Below, piece by piece: positions 1-8,593 of a stretch of 64,000 bases of DNA. A program made the position numbers and the translations under genes. Numbering within the stretch: position 1 is the first letter of the stretch; the number at the start of each line of letters is the position of its first letter. This DNA comes from Caballeronia humi (lineage in GTDB: Bacteria; Pseudomonadota; Gammaproteobacteria; Burkholderiales; Burkholderiaceae). The stretch lies in contig NZ_FCNW02000023.1 in the NCBI RefSeq assembly GCF_001544475.1, forward strand, positions 33,232 through 97,231, in the 5' to 3' direction. Under the pieces are notes generated by a model. It searched no databases and was not told where the DNA came from. It saw only the letters and a list, made by a program, of their open reading frames with translations.

Positions 1-546
1 AAACGCGAGGACAGCGGGGTCCGGATGATTGGCCAGAAACAGTTCCATACACTCCGCTAGCGCGGTCGGCGGTAGCCAGGGATAGGTCAGCGATTCCTGC
101 AACGTTCGAAGCTTCACGGCACCGGGATCATCGATCAAGTCCATGCGCTCGATGGCGATATGCAGCCCGATGATCCTGTCCACTTCCCCAGGCACGCTGC
201 TGATTCGCCACGCGTACGTCCCCTTGCCGAGCCGCAGAGACTCGTTGTCCTTCTGACGCATCGCCACGACCCACGGCATCGTGCAGATGCCTTCCTCATT
301 CGCTTCCGGCGCCGCGCATACGTAGTAGGTGCGGCATCGGTCGAACCGCTCGCCGAAGTCGGTTACCAGTGTCCTGGCGATCGCGGAGGCGCCGATTACG
401 CGATGGGGAAAGTCGATTGCATCGGTCGCAATCGAAAATGTCACTTCGGCGTCGGCTGCGAAACAATCATGGATCAGATCGGGCTGGTTCTGATCCTTCG
501 CGCGGATATAGCATTCCAGAAGAGACTGAACAGAAGATGACGACAT
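1..546 (-). CDS. SnoaL/NTF2-like protein, cut by window edge
   Basis: Reading leftward from an ATG at 546 the frame is open to the window edge: 182 codons and no stop, so the C-terminus is missing. The N-terminus (MSSSSVQSLLECYIRAKDQN) is followed by LIHDCFAADAEVTFSI and later GLHIAIERMDLID, the helix-then-strand pattern of the SnoaL-like/NTF2 fold, which covers small ligand-binding proteins, isomerases and hydrolases. No catalytic residue can be assigned with confidence. It lies divergent from the MarR gene at 666 with about 120 bp between them, so the MarR protein may control both. Family call is moderate; function is unknown. Confidence 0.6.
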   Translation of the reverse strand, partial: MSSSSVQSLLECYIRAKDQNQPDLIHDCFAADAEVTFSIATDAIDFPHRVIGASAIARTLVTDFGERFDRCRTYYVCAAPEANEEGICTMPWVVAMRQKDNESLRLGKGTYAWRISSVPGEVDRIIGLHIAIERMDLIDDPGAVKLRTLQESLTYPWLPPTALAECMELFLANHPDPAVLAF

Positions 547-614
547 GGCGGATATAAAGTAGACGACAATCTCAAGGTCGCCGCGCGCGAGCATGACGAT
601 TCTGGGCTTTGCCG

Positions 615-639
615 TATAATTAGTTTTAAAAGGTAACTA
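615..639 (+). promoter_or_regulatory. MarR-gene promoter with overlapping palindromic operator
   Basis: A perfect TATAAT (615-620) is followed directly by TAGTT (621-625), nine bases, then AACTA (635-639), an inverted repeat centred near the expected transcription start. The MarR-family gene starts at 666. Half-sites of this kind at the start site are typical of autorepressing MarR proteins (established for the family). That this protein binds here is inference. No good -35 box is visible. Confidence 0.5.
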
Positions 640-665
640 CATTAGCATCCGGGAGTTTGCGCGTC

Positions 666-1208
666 ATGCCGAAGCAGGTCGATGAATCCGCTCTTACAAT
701 CACGAACCCAGCGTGCCTCGTCGATGGGACGGACAAGGAGTTCCGCCATCTGATCAACGGTCTTCTTCCGTTCGCCGCGCGGCTGCTGTCCGTGCGCGAC
801 GGCTTTGGGACAATCATCGGCCTGACCGGCATCCAGTATTCGTTGCTCGTCTCGGTCGCACATCTTTCGCACGGCGAGTCGGTGACGGTGAACCGGCTCG
901 CGGACCATCTGCATTTGAGCGGCGCGTTCGTCACGATCGAGACGGGAAAGCTCAAGAAGCTCGGCCTGATCGACAAGCGGTCGGACCCAGACGACAAACG
1001 AAAGATGCGCCTGACGATGACATCGAATGGAGTAAAGCTGCTCCGTGAACTGGCCGCCACGCAACAGCGCATCAACAACGTGCTGTTCGAAGGCGTCACG
1101 AAGGCCGAATTCAAGGCGCTGTGCTCGGTTGTCGACCGGCTCGTCGCGAACGGCGATCGCGCAACGCTCGATCTGTCTCATCTGATCGCACGTCAGGAAA
1201 AAGGGTAG
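666..1208 (+). CDS. MarR-family transcriptional regulator
   Basis: A 180-residue winged-helix regulator. The core is seen in TGIQYSLLVSVAHL (helices before the wing), VNRLADHLHLSGAFVTIETGKL (recognition helix-turn-helix) and LGLIDKRSDPDDKRKMRLTMT (the wing with the DxxDxR motif diagnostic of MarR). The ATG at 666 is preferred over the TTG at 657 because GGGAG at 651-655 lies 10 bases before it. MarR proteins usually repress genes for aromatic or phenolic degradation and let go on binding the compound. This one sits beside an HpaB-type monooxygenase operon (2725-12031), separated from it by iscS, so that operon is a likely target. The ligand cannot be read from sequence. Confidence 0.88.
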   Translation: MPKQVDESALTITNPACLVDGTDKEFRHLINGLLPFAARLLSVRDGFGTIIGLTGIQYSLLVSVAHLSHGESVTVNRLADHLHLSGAFVTIETGKLKKLGLIDKRSDPDDKRKMRLTMTSNGVKLLRELAATQQRINNVLFEGVTKAEFKALCSVVDRLVANGDRATLDLSHLIARQEKG

Positions 1209-1228
1209 GTCCGTGGCCGACTGCATGA

Positions 1229-2452
1229 TCAGTGCGCGGCCCACTGGATCGTGTTCAGATCGATGCCTTCGAGGTGCATGTCCCACAGCGGACTCAACGC
1301 ACGCAGCCTGACCACCGTCTCTTTCACCTGAAGGATCACCTCGTCGACTTCCGCCTCGGTGGTAAAGCGGCCGAGCGTGAAGCGAATCGAGCTGTGCGCC
1401 AGTTCATCGCTGCGCCCGAGCGCGCGCAACACGTACGAAGGTTCCAGCGATGCCGAGGTGCATGCCGACCCCGATGACACCGCGACTCCCTTGATGCCCA
1501 TGATGAGCGATTCACCTTCGACGAAGTTGAAGCTGACGTTCAGATTGTGCGCAATGCGGCGCGTCGGGTCGCCGTTGACATAGACCTCGTCCAGTTCCAG
1601 AAGGCCCGCAAGCAGCCGGTCACGCAATGCGCCGACGCGCCGGCGTTCCACTTCCATCTCTTCCTTCGCAAGACGAAACGCTTCGCCCATCCCGACGATC
1701 TGATGCGTCGGCAGCGTGCCCGAGCGCATGCCGCGTTCGTGTCCGCCACCGTGCATCTGCGCTTCGATGCGCACGCGCGGCTTGCGCCGCACATACAGCG
1801 CGCCGATGCCTTTCGGGCCATAGACCTTGTGCGCGGTCACCGTCAGCAAATCGACACCGAGATCATCGACGTCGATGACGATCTTGCCGGCCGCCTGCAC
1901 CGCGTCGCAATGGAACACGATGCCTTTCTCGCCGCACATCGCCCCGATTGCGGCGATTGGCTGTATCACGCCGGTTTCGTTGTTGACCATCATGACGGAC
2001 ACGAGGACGGTGTCGGCGCGCAGTGCCGCGCGGACCGTCGAGAGGTCGAGCAGTCCGTCTTGCCCGACGTCCAGATACGTGACTTCGAATCCTTGTCGCT
2101 CCAGCTCGCGGCAGGTGTCCAGCACAGCCTTGTGCTCGGCTTTCACCGTCACGATGTGACGGCCGCGCGCCTTGTAAAAGTTTGCCGCCCCTTTGATCGC
2201 GAGGTTGTTGCCTTCGGTCGCGCCCGACGTCCAGATGATTTCACGCGGGTCCGCGTGCAGCAGATCGGCCACGTGCCCGCGCGCGGTCTCAACCGCTTCC
2301 TCCGCTTTCCAGCCGTAGCTGTGGCTGCGCGATGCGGGGTTGCCGAAGTGCTCGTACAGAAACGGAACCATTTTCTCGACCACGCGCGGATCGACTGGCG
2401 TCGTCGCGCTGTAGTCCATGTAAATGGGGCGTGAGGATGATCCGGATTGCAT
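1229..2452 (-). CDS. iscS: Cysteine desulfurase, IscS type
   Basis: A PLP enzyme that takes sulfur from L-cysteine, giving alanine and an enzyme persulfide for Fe-S clusters and thiolated tRNA. The 407-residue length is close to the E. coli protein (404). Visible features: YMDYSATTPVDPRV near the start, HKVYGPKG with the PLP lysine, RKPRVRIEAQMHGGGHERG, and SSGSACTSASLEPS with the sulfur-accepting cysteine at about residue 331; the C-terminus ends DLNTIQWAAH. A start further upstream is possible in frame, but the ATG at 2452 has GGAG eight bases before it and matches the family N-terminus. No iscR, iscU, iscA, hscAB or fdx is adjacent, so this is a stand-alone, probably second, copy set between a MarR gene and a catabolic operon. 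Confidence 0.93.
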   Translation of the reverse strand: MQSGSSSRPIYMDYSATTPVDPRVVEKMVPFLYEHFGNPASRSHSYGWKAEEAVETARGHVADLLHADPREIIWTSGATEGNNLAIKGAANFYKARGRHIVTVKAEHKAVLDTCRELERQGFEVTYLDVGQDGLLDLSTVRAALRADTVLVSVMMVNNETGVIQPIAAIGAMCGEKGIVFHCDAVQAAGKIVIDVDDLGVDLLTVTAHKVYGPKGIGALYVRRKPRVRIEAQMHGGGHERGMRSGTLPTHQIVGMGEAFRLAKEEMEVERRRVGALRDRLLAGLLELDEVYVNGDPTRRIAHNLNVSFNFVEGESLIMGIKGVAVSSGSACTSASLEPSYVLRALGRSDELAHSSIRFTLGRFTTEAEVDEVILQVKETVVRLRALSPLWDMHLEGIDLNTIQWAAH

Positions 2453-2724
2453 CGTTCGTGCTCCAGCGCAGTGTCTTTCCTGACGTGAAAGACTGGGTTG
2501 CAAGGTCGCCCGCAGTGTAGCCCGGACGTTTGCGCGTTCGGGGGAACACCCACTCGCCGAGTAGGGATGTCTTTCATGCAAAGCTTTTTTGCCGAGGGTT
2601 AACGATAGCTTGAACAGCCGCATCGTTTGGAATTTAATAAAAGCTATGTAACAAAGCTAAAAAAAGATGCTTTGTGTTTTCGGGACGGAGGCGTCGCCGG
2701 CAGAGCGGCGCGAAGGAGAGCGAG

Positions 2725-3255
2725 ATGAAAGTCAGCATCGTACGGCCGAGCGGCGATCCGGAAGTGCAGCGCGAGTTCCGTGGCGCGTTATCCATGTTCG
2801 CGACGGGTGTCGCGGTTATCACGGCGCCGAGGCGCGAAGGGCTGCCAATCGGCATGACCGTCGCTTCGTTCAATTCGGTGTCGCTCGATCCGCCGCTGAT
2901 TCTATTCTCGGTAGACCGCCGCAGCTTGAGTCTCGGCGATCTGTGTGCATCCGACAGCTACGCCGTCAACGTGCTCGAAGAGTCGCAACAAGACATGTCG
3001 AACCGGTTCGCGAAGGGCAACGGCGACAAGTGGGGCTGGCGCGACAACACGACGGACCAATGCGACACCCCCGTCCTGCTTCCCGACACACTCGCGACCT
3101 TCGAATGCGAACCGTATGCGCAATACGACGGCGGCGACCACGTGATCTTCGTCGGCCGCGTGACCCGTCATCGGACACGCTCGCAAGGACGTCCGCTCAT
3201 TTTCTTCGGCGGCCGCTACCACACGCTCAACGGCGTTCACGCAGCGTCGGCCTGA
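2725..3255 (+). CDS. Flavin reductase, small component of a two-component monooxygenase
   Basis: A 176-residue HpaC/DIM6-NTAB-type flavin reductase that would use NAD(P)H to make free reduced flavin for the oxygenase encoded 32 bp downstream. The family pattern is clear: FRGALSMFATGVAVITA near the N-terminus, GMTVASFNSVSLDPPLILFSV (flavin-binding loop), then YAVNVLEESQQDMSNRFA, and the late RPLIFFGGRYHTL. AAGGAG at 2713-2718 sits six bases before the ATG; the longer upstream reading adds only a basic non-conserved stretch. It opens the plus-strand operon that continues to 12031. Pairing with an HpaB-type subunit is the standard arrangement. The partner substrate is unknown. Confidence 0.88.
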   Translation: MKVSIVRPSGDPEVQREFRGALSMFATGVAVITAPRREGLPIGMTVASFNSVSLDPPLILFSVDRRSLSLGDLCASDSYAVNVLEESQQDMSNRFAKGNGDKWGWRDNTTDQCDTPVLLPDTLATFECEPYAQYDGGDHVIFVGRVTRHRTRSQGRPLIFFGGRYHTLNGVHAASA

Positions 3256-3287
3256 AACGGCAGACGAATTCATTCCTGGAGAACATC

Positions 3288-4769
3288 ATGATCAAAAACG
3301 GCACTCAACACATTGCGTCATTGCGCGACGGACGTCAGGTCTATCTGGACGGAAAGGCGGTCGGCGACGTCACCGCGCATCCCGCATTCCGCAATTCGAT
3401 CCGCAGTTACGCAAGTCTCTACGACTATCAGGCGCGTCCGGAGAACGTCGAGAAGATGACTTTCGTCTCGCCGGATTCCGGCAATCGCGTGAGCCGCATC
3501 TGGGAACTGCCGACGTCCTATGAGCAACTGGTCGAGCGGCGCGCCGCACTCGAGGCGTGGACCGAGTTGCACTTCGGCTTCATGGGCCGCTCGCCGGATC
3601 ACGTCGCGTCGTGCATCTCGGGCATGTTCATGGGGATCGACCTGTTCGAACAGTACGATCCGGCCCGCGCAGGCGCGCTGCGCGACTACTACAAATATGC
3701 CCGCGACAACGATCTCTTCCTGACATACGTGATCGTCAATCCGCAGGCCAATCAGTCGAAGTCGGCGCATGAGCAGGAGGACAAGTATCTCGCGGTGGGC
3801 ATCGTCGACCAGGATGCGGAAGGCATCACGGTGCGCGGCGCGAAAATGCTCGCGACGAGCGGCATCATGGCGAACGAGGTCTTCTGCAGTTGCATTCAGC
3901 CGCTGCGTGAAGGCGACGAGATGTACGCGCTTTCGTTTGCAATTCCGATGAACGCCAGGGGCATGAAGGTGATGTCGCGCAAGTCCTACGAGGCGCACGC
4001 GCAATCGGTGTTCGATAATCCGCTGTCGAGCCGCTACGACGAGAACGACGCGGTGCTGTATTTCGACGACGTCAAGGTGCCGTGGGAACGGATCTTCGTC
4101 GCCGGCGATGTAGCGATGTGCGCGAAGCAGTTCCATGCGACGCCGGCGCACGTCTACCAGAACTATCAGTGTCAGGTGCGGCTGATGACGAAACTGCGTT
4201 TCCTCGTCGGTCTCGGTCTCAAGACGTCGGAAATCAACGGCACCAACGCGTTCCCACAGGTTCGCGAGACGCTGGGCCAGCTGGCATCGGAAGCGTCGAT
4301 GGTCGAGGCGTATGTCTATGGCATGGAGGCAAAGGGCAGCGTGGTCAACGGTTACTACGTACCCGACCGCAACATGCTCTACAGCTCGCAGGTGCTCACT
4401 CAGCAACTCTATTCGAAGATTCTCAACACGCTGCGCGAACTCGCGGGCGGCGGAATGATCATGCTGCCGTCCAGCCTGCACGACTTCGAGAATCCGGACC
4501 TCGCCCGCATCATCGAGAAAACCCAGAAGTCGCCCGTTTGCAGCGCCGAGGAACGCGTGAAGTTCTTCAAGCTTGCATGGGACGCGGTGGGCTCGGAGTT
4601 CGCCTCGCGGCACAACCAGTACGAACTGTTCTATGCGGGCGCTTCGTTCGTGACCAAGGGTCACGCGTATCGCAGCTACGACTGGCGGCGCGCCACCGGT
4701 CTCGTCGACAACCTGCTGTCCACCTATTCGCTCGATGCGGAACTCGCGAAGACACGCCAGGCGGCCTGA
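3288..4769 (+). CDS. HpaB-type FADH2-dependent monooxygenase (large component)
   Basis: 493 residues, close to the length of 4-hydroxyphenylacetate 3-monooxygenase large subunits. The acyl-CoA-dehydrogenase-like fold is recognisable from LHFGFMGRSPDHVASCISGMF, the NDLFLTYVIVNPQ strand, VRGAKMLATSGIMANEVF, the FDDVKVPWERIFVAGD motif, and a C-terminal helical segment with RIIEKTQKSPVCSAEERVKFFKLAWD. Members of this family hydroxylate phenols and some N-heteroaromatics using reduced flavin from a separate reductase, here the gene ending at 3255. The start at 3288 has GGAGA nine bases upstream. With an amidase, a cupin and an ABC importer in the same operon, the substrate could be an aromatic or pyridine-type carboxamide precursor, but this is inference. 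Confidence 0.88.
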   Translation: MIKNGTQHIASLRDGRQVYLDGKAVGDVTAHPAFRNSIRSYASLYDYQARPENVEKMTFVSPDSGNRVSRIWELPTSYEQLVERRAALEAWTELHFGFMGRSPDHVASCISGMFMGIDLFEQYDPARAGALRDYYKYARDNDLFLTYVIVNPQANQSKSAHEQEDKYLAVGIVDQDAEGITVRGAKMLATSGIMANEVFCSCIQPLREGDEMYALSFAIPMNARGMKVMSRKSYEAHAQSVFDNPLSSRYDENDAVLYFDDVKVPWERIFVAGDVAMCAKQFHATPAHVYQNYQCQVRLMTKLRFLVGLGLKTSEINGTNAFPQVRETLGQLASEASMVEAYVYGMEAKGSVVNGYYVPDRNMLYSSQVLTQQLYSKILNTLRELAGGGMIMLPSSLHDFENPDLARIIEKTQKSPVCSAEERVKFFKLAWDAVGSEFASRHNQYELFYAGASFVTKGHAYRSYDWRRATGLVDNLLSTYSLDAELAKTRQAA

Positions 4770-4811
4770 CATCGATTGAACGCAAATCAGCATTCCCCAC
4801 AGGAGAGAAGC

Positions 4812-5198
4812 ATGGCTATCAACAAACTTCACGACGAGTTTCATGGACTCGATATGGCAGAAGGCTGGCAGTTGCCGGAAGGCTATGCGCCCGGCTCGGG
4901 CGCGCAGGAACTGATCCTGTCCGGTGCGCTCGACACCGACAGCAAGCGCGGCAGCCGCACGCGTCTATTGCGCCTGCCCGCAGGGATGCATACGACGAAG
5001 CCGTTCGTCCACGACTACTGGGAGGAAGTGTTTCTCGTTGAAGGCGATCTCACCGTCGGCAACGACGAGAAAGGCGAGGGCGGCGAGCCATTCGAAGGCT
5101 ATACCTACGCGGTGCGTCCGCCAGGCGCGTGGCATGGCCCGTTCAAGTCGAACGGCGGCTGCGTGCTCCTCGAAGTTCACTACTACGACCCGGCCTGA
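4812..5198 (+). CDS. Cupin-domain protein
   Basis: A 128-residue single-domain cupin. The barrel motifs are visible: LPAGMHTTKPFVHDYWEEVFLVEGDLTVG (motif 1, with His and Glu ligands) and YAVRPPGAWHGPFKSNGGCVLLEVHYY (motif 2, with the late His). AGGAG at 4801-4805 precedes the ATG. The gene lies between the monooxygenase and the amidase, three bases from the latter, so it is certainly co-expressed. In such operons small cupins act as ring-cleavage dioxygenases, isomerases or accessory proteins. The sequence does not decide which. A ring-fission role after hydroxylation by the HpaB-type enzyme is attractive but unproved. Confidence 0.8.
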   Translation: MAINKLHDEFHGLDMAEGWQLPEGYAPGSGAQELILSGALDTDSKRGSRTRLLRLPAGMHTTKPFVHDYWEEVFLVEGDLTVGNDEKGEGGEPFEGYTYAVRPPGAWHGPFKSNGGCVLLEVHYYDPA

Positions 5199-5200
5199 TC

Positions 5201-6544
5201 ATGCTCCCCGCTCTCGAATCATTGCGCGCCCAACTCGCCGACGGCCGTCTCCATGCGGCGACGCTTCTCGCGTCGTGCGTCGAGCGTATCGGCGATGGCA
5301 CGGGCGAAGGTGAGCGCGTCTTTCCGCACGGCCCGAGTCCGGCGGCAGCAGCGCAGGCAGCCGCAAGCGACGCGCTGCGCCGCTATGGCGTCGCGGGTCC
5401 GCTCTCGGGCATCCCGGTCTCGGTGAAAGATCTCTTCGACGTGCAAGGTGAAGTCACACGGGCCGGCAGCAGGATTCTTCCCGAGCGAGCCGCCACACGC
5501 GACGCCGTCGCGATCGGCAGACTGCGCGCGGCGGGCGCGGTGTTCGTCGGCCGCACCAACATGACAGAGTTCGCGTATTCGGGCCTTGGCATCAATCCGC
5601 ACTTCGGCACGCCCGCGAACCCTTTCAACAGAAGCGCGGCGCGCATTCCGGGCGGCTCGTCGTCGGGTGCGGCGGTGTCGGTGACGGATGGCATGGCCGC
5701 TGCCGCGATCGGCTCGGATACCGGCGGTTCGTGCCGCATCCCGGCGGCGCTGTGCGGCCTCGCCGGTTTCAAGCCAACAGCCGCACGCATTCCGGTAGAA
5801 GGCGCGGTGCCGCTGTCGCCGAGTTATGACTCGATTGGCTCCATCGCTCCGAGCGTCGCGAGCTGTGCCGTGCTCGATTCGATCATGGCTGGTGACACGG
5901 AACCGGGCGCATTCGTGCCGCATTCGCTGCGGGGTGTACGGCTGGCCATACCGACGAGCATCGTGCTCGACGACATGGACGTAAGAGTAGCAGCCGCGTT
6001 CGAACGGGCGATTGCGCGGTTGACGGCGGCGGGCGCGATCGTGCGGGAAGTGTCGTTCGACAGTTGGCAGCACCTTTCGACCCTCGGTCAGCATGGCGGC
6101 CTCGTCGCGGCTGAAGCATGGGCATGGCACGTCGGACTGATCAAGCGTCATGCCGGCGAATACGACCCACGCGTAATCTCTCGCATCCGGCTCGGCAGCG
6201 AACACAGCACGGCCGATTACCTGCGCAACCGTGCGCTGCGGGCCCAGCTTTGCCGGCAAGCCGACGACGAAATGCGCCCCTTCGACGCCATCGTCTGCCC
6301 GACCGTGCCGATCGTCGCGCCGCGCATGGCGGACCTCGAGGAGGAGCCCGCTTACACGGCGACCAATCGCTTGCTGCTACGCAATCCGTCGATCGCCAAC
6401 ATGCTCGATCTGTGCGCAGTGTCGATTCCCTGTCACGAACCGGATCAGGCACCCGTTGGCCTGATGTTGATGGGCCGGTGCATGAGCGATCGCCAGTTGC
6501 TCGCAATAAGCATGGGTGCCGAGCCGGTTGTGCGTCCGCAGTGA
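5201..6544 (+). CDS. Amidase (amidase-signature family)
   Basis: 447 residues with a complete Ser-Ser-Lys catalytic set: Lys76 in VSVKDLFDV, the cis-Ser in GGSSSGAA (about residues 153-154), and the nucleophile Ser177 in GSDTGGSCRIPAALCG. The family core FKPTAARIPVEG and the late segment FDAIVCPTVPIVAPR are also present. The ATG at 5201 lies two bases after the cupin stop, which implies translational coupling. The enzyme hydrolyses a C-N bond of an amide or N-carbamoyl compound, releasing ammonia or an amine. Its place after the monooxygenase and cupin fits deamidation of a ring-cleavage intermediate such as a maleamate-like compound; that specific substrate is a guess. Confidence 0.9.
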   Translation: MLPALESLRAQLADGRLHAATLLASCVERIGDGTGEGERVFPHGPSPAAAAQAAASDALRRYGVAGPLSGIPVSVKDLFDVQGEVTRAGSRILPERAATRDAVAIGRLRAAGAVFVGRTNMTEFAYSGLGINPHFGTPANPFNRSAARIPGGSSSGAAVSVTDGMAAAAIGSDTGGSCRIPAALCGLAGFKPTAARIPVEGAVPLSPSYDSIGSIAPSVASCAVLDSIMAGDTEPGAFVPHSLRGVRLAIPTSIVLDDMDVRVAAAFERAIARLTAAGAIVREVSFDSWQHLSTLGQHGGLVAAEAWAWHVGLIKRHAGEYDPRVISRIRLGSEHSTADYLRNRALRAQLCRQADDEMRPFDAIVCPTVPIVAPRMADLEEEPAYTATNRLLLRNPSIANMLDLCAVSIPCHEPDQAPVGLMLMGRCMSDRQLLAISMGAEPVVRPQ

Positions 6545-6581
6545 TCCGTCGCTCTTCCTAAACCCTATCAAGGAGACTTCC

Positions 6582-7829
6582 ATGTTCAGGCAACTCGCGT
6601 GCTCCGCAATGTCCGCCGCCGTTGCGATGGCGTGCGCATCCGGCTCTCAAGCGGCCAGCGCCGCCGACATCAGTGACGGCGTGGTGAAGATCGGCGTGCT
6701 CACCGACATGTCGTCGATCTTTTCCGACATCGGCGGGAAAGGCTCGGTCGTCGCCGCGCAGATGGCCGTCGACGATTTCGGCGGCAAAGTGCTCGGTGTG
6801 CCGGTCAAGGTGATCAGCGCCGATCACCAGAACAAGACCGATGTCGCCGCGACGGTCGCGCGCGAATGGTTCGACAACCAGCAGGTCGATATGGTGCAGG
6901 ACCTGTTGCCGTCGTCCGTCGCGCTCGCGGTGTCGAACGTGGCGAAGGAGAAGCACCGGATCGCGATCGCAAGCGGCGCGGGCACGACCAAGCTCAGCAA
7001 CGAGGCGTGCTCGCCGTACACGATCCAGTACTCCTACGACACCTATGCGTTGACGACGAGTCTCGTGAAGGCGATGGCGCGCGCAGGCGATAACTCGTGG
7101 TACTTCCTGACCGTCGACTACGCGCTCGGCGCATCGCTGAAGAACGATTCGGCTGCGGCGCTCAATGCGGCGGGAGGCAAGGTGATCGGCGAATCGAAGC
7201 ATCCGATGCACGCCGCGGACCTGTCTTCGAACCTGCTGCAGGCGCAGGCGTCGCACGCGAAGGTGATCGGGCTCGCCAATGCGGGCGCCGACACGGTCAA
7301 CGCGATCAAGACCGCCCGCGAGTTCGGCATCAACGCGCCAGGCAAGCAGAAGATCGCTGGCTTGCAGATGTTCATCAGCGATGTCCACAGCCTCGGCCTC
7401 AAGTCCGCGCAGGGAATGATGCTGACGACGCCGTTCTACTGGGACCGGACCGATGCGAGCCGCGCGTGGTCGCAGCGCTTCCTCGCGAAGACTGGCCGCA
7501 TGCCGACGTTCATCCAGGCGGGCGTCTATTCGTCGACGCTGCACTATCTGAAGGCGGTGCAGGCGAGCAACACGGATTCATCCGACGCCGTGCTCGCGCA
7601 GATGCGCAAGACGCCCGTCAACGATTTCTTCGCGACCAACGGCGTGATTCGCGCAGACGGGCTGATGGTGCACGACATGTACATCGCCGAGGTCAAGAGC
7701 CCGGAGCAGTCGAAGAAGCCCTGGGATTACTACACGATCAAGCAGACGATTCCCGCAGACGAAGCCTATGCGCCGCTCAGCGCGAGCCATTGCCCGCTCG
7801 CGAGCGGGAAGATCGTCGCCGGTAAATAA
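6582..7829 (+). CDS. ABC transporter substrate-binding protein (Liv-type)
   Basis: A 415-residue periplasmic binding protein of the branched-chain amino acid/amide class (type I fold). The N-terminus MFRQLACSAMSAAVAMACASGSQAASA is a Sec signal peptide with a probable cut after an Ala. The mature protein begins ISDGVVKIGVLTDMSSIFSDIGG, typical of this class, and has AQMAVDDFGGKVLGVPV and QMRKTPVNDFFATNGVIRADG. AAGGAG precedes the ATG. Partner ATPases and permeases lie at 8594-12031, with the DUF2848 gene between. Such proteins bind amino acids, amides, aromatic acids or urea. The catabolic genes upstream suggest the ligand is their substrate. Confidence 0.9.
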   Translation: MFRQLACSAMSAAVAMACASGSQAASAADISDGVVKIGVLTDMSSIFSDIGGKGSVVAAQMAVDDFGGKVLGVPVKVISADHQNKTDVAATVAREWFDNQQVDMVQDLLPSSVALAVSNVAKEKHRIAIASGAGTTKLSNEACSPYTIQYSYDTYALTTSLVKAMARAGDNSWYFLTVDYALGASLKNDSAAALNAAGGKVIGESKHPMHAADLSSNLLQAQASHAKVIGLANAGADTVNAIKTAREFGINAPGKQKIAGLQMFISDVHSLGLKSAQGMMLTTPFYWDRTDASRAWSQRFLAKTGRMPTFIQAGVYSSTLHYLKAVQASNTDSSDAVLAQMRKTPVNDFFATNGVIRADGLMVHDMYIAEVKSPEQSKKPWDYYTIKQTIPADEAYAPLSASHCPLASGKIVAGK

Positions 7830-7840
7830 AGGAGAAGTTG

Positions 7841-8530
7841 ATGAAGACCATCACATTCAACATTGAAGACCGCGACGGCAGCATCGAGCGCGCTATTTCA
7901 ATCGATACGCTCGTCATCGCGGGCTGGACCGGACGCGACCTGGAGGCGATGGAAAAGCACATCCGCGAGCTCGAAGAACTGGGCATCAGGCGGCCCGCCT
8001 ATACACCAGCTTTCTACCGCGTCGCGGTGGACCGCTTCGGTCCCGCGCCAATGATGCAGGTCACGGGCGAGGAGAGCAGCGGCGAAGCGGAATTCGTGCT
8101 GGTGAAGGACGCCGGCGAAGTGTATGTCGGCGTCGCCTCGGACCATACGGATCGCCAGGTCGAGACCTACGGCATCACGGTATCGAAGCAGATGTGCGAC
8201 AAGCCGTGCTCGAACACGCTATGGCGTTTGAGCGACGTGGCCGGCCACTGGGACAAGCTGCTGCTGCGCTCGTACGCGACGATCGACGGCGAACGCGTGC
8301 TCTACCAGGAAGGAAAGGTGACCGCGATGCGCTCACCGCTGGATTTGCTCGGCCAGTTCGCGCAACGCGGCGGCGAGTTCGTCGACGGGACCGCGATGCT
8401 ATGCGGCACGCTCGCGGCTATCGGCGGGATTCGCCCGGCGCAGCGCTTCGAGACGGTGCTCGAAGATCCGGTCCTCGGGCGTGCGCTGCGGCACGCCTAT
8501 GAGATAGAGACGCTGCCGGTGGCCGGCTGA
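7841..8530 (+). CDS. DUF2848-family protein
   Basis: A 229-residue protein I recognise as DUF2848: early IAGWTGRDLEAMEKHIRELEELGI, mid VGVASDHTDRQVETYGI and VSKQMCDKPCSNTLWRLSDV, and late FVDGTAMLCGTLAAIGGI. The last segment resembles the fumarylacetoacetate hydrolase-like fold (a GT..CG turn), so a hydrolase or decarboxylase acting on a short keto-acid is possible. The ATG at 7841 is chosen over the TTG three bases earlier because GGAG at 7831-7834 is better spaced for it. The gene sits inside the transporter operon between binding protein and ATPase, suggesting it acts on the imported compound or a breakdown product. Confidence 0.75.
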   Translation: MKTITFNIEDRDGSIERAISIDTLVIAGWTGRDLEAMEKHIRELEELGIRRPAYTPAFYRVAVDRFGPAPMMQVTGEESSGEAEFVLVKDAGEVYVGVASDHTDRQVETYGITVSKQMCDKPCSNTLWRLSDVAGHWDKLLLRSYATIDGERVLYQEGKVTAMRSPLDLLGQFAQRGGEFVDGTAMLCGTLAAIGGIRPAQRFETVLEDPVLGRALRHAYEIETLPVAG

Positions 8531-8593
8531 GGCCGGCAATCAAAATATATAAGGCCGTCGCCCTCACGCGCGGAGACGGCAAGGAGATCCGCG

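Noticed and set aside
3318..4844. 508-codon minus-strand open frame
   Set aside because: Antisense of the HpaB-type monooxygenase; His/Arg-rich composition typical of shadow frames.
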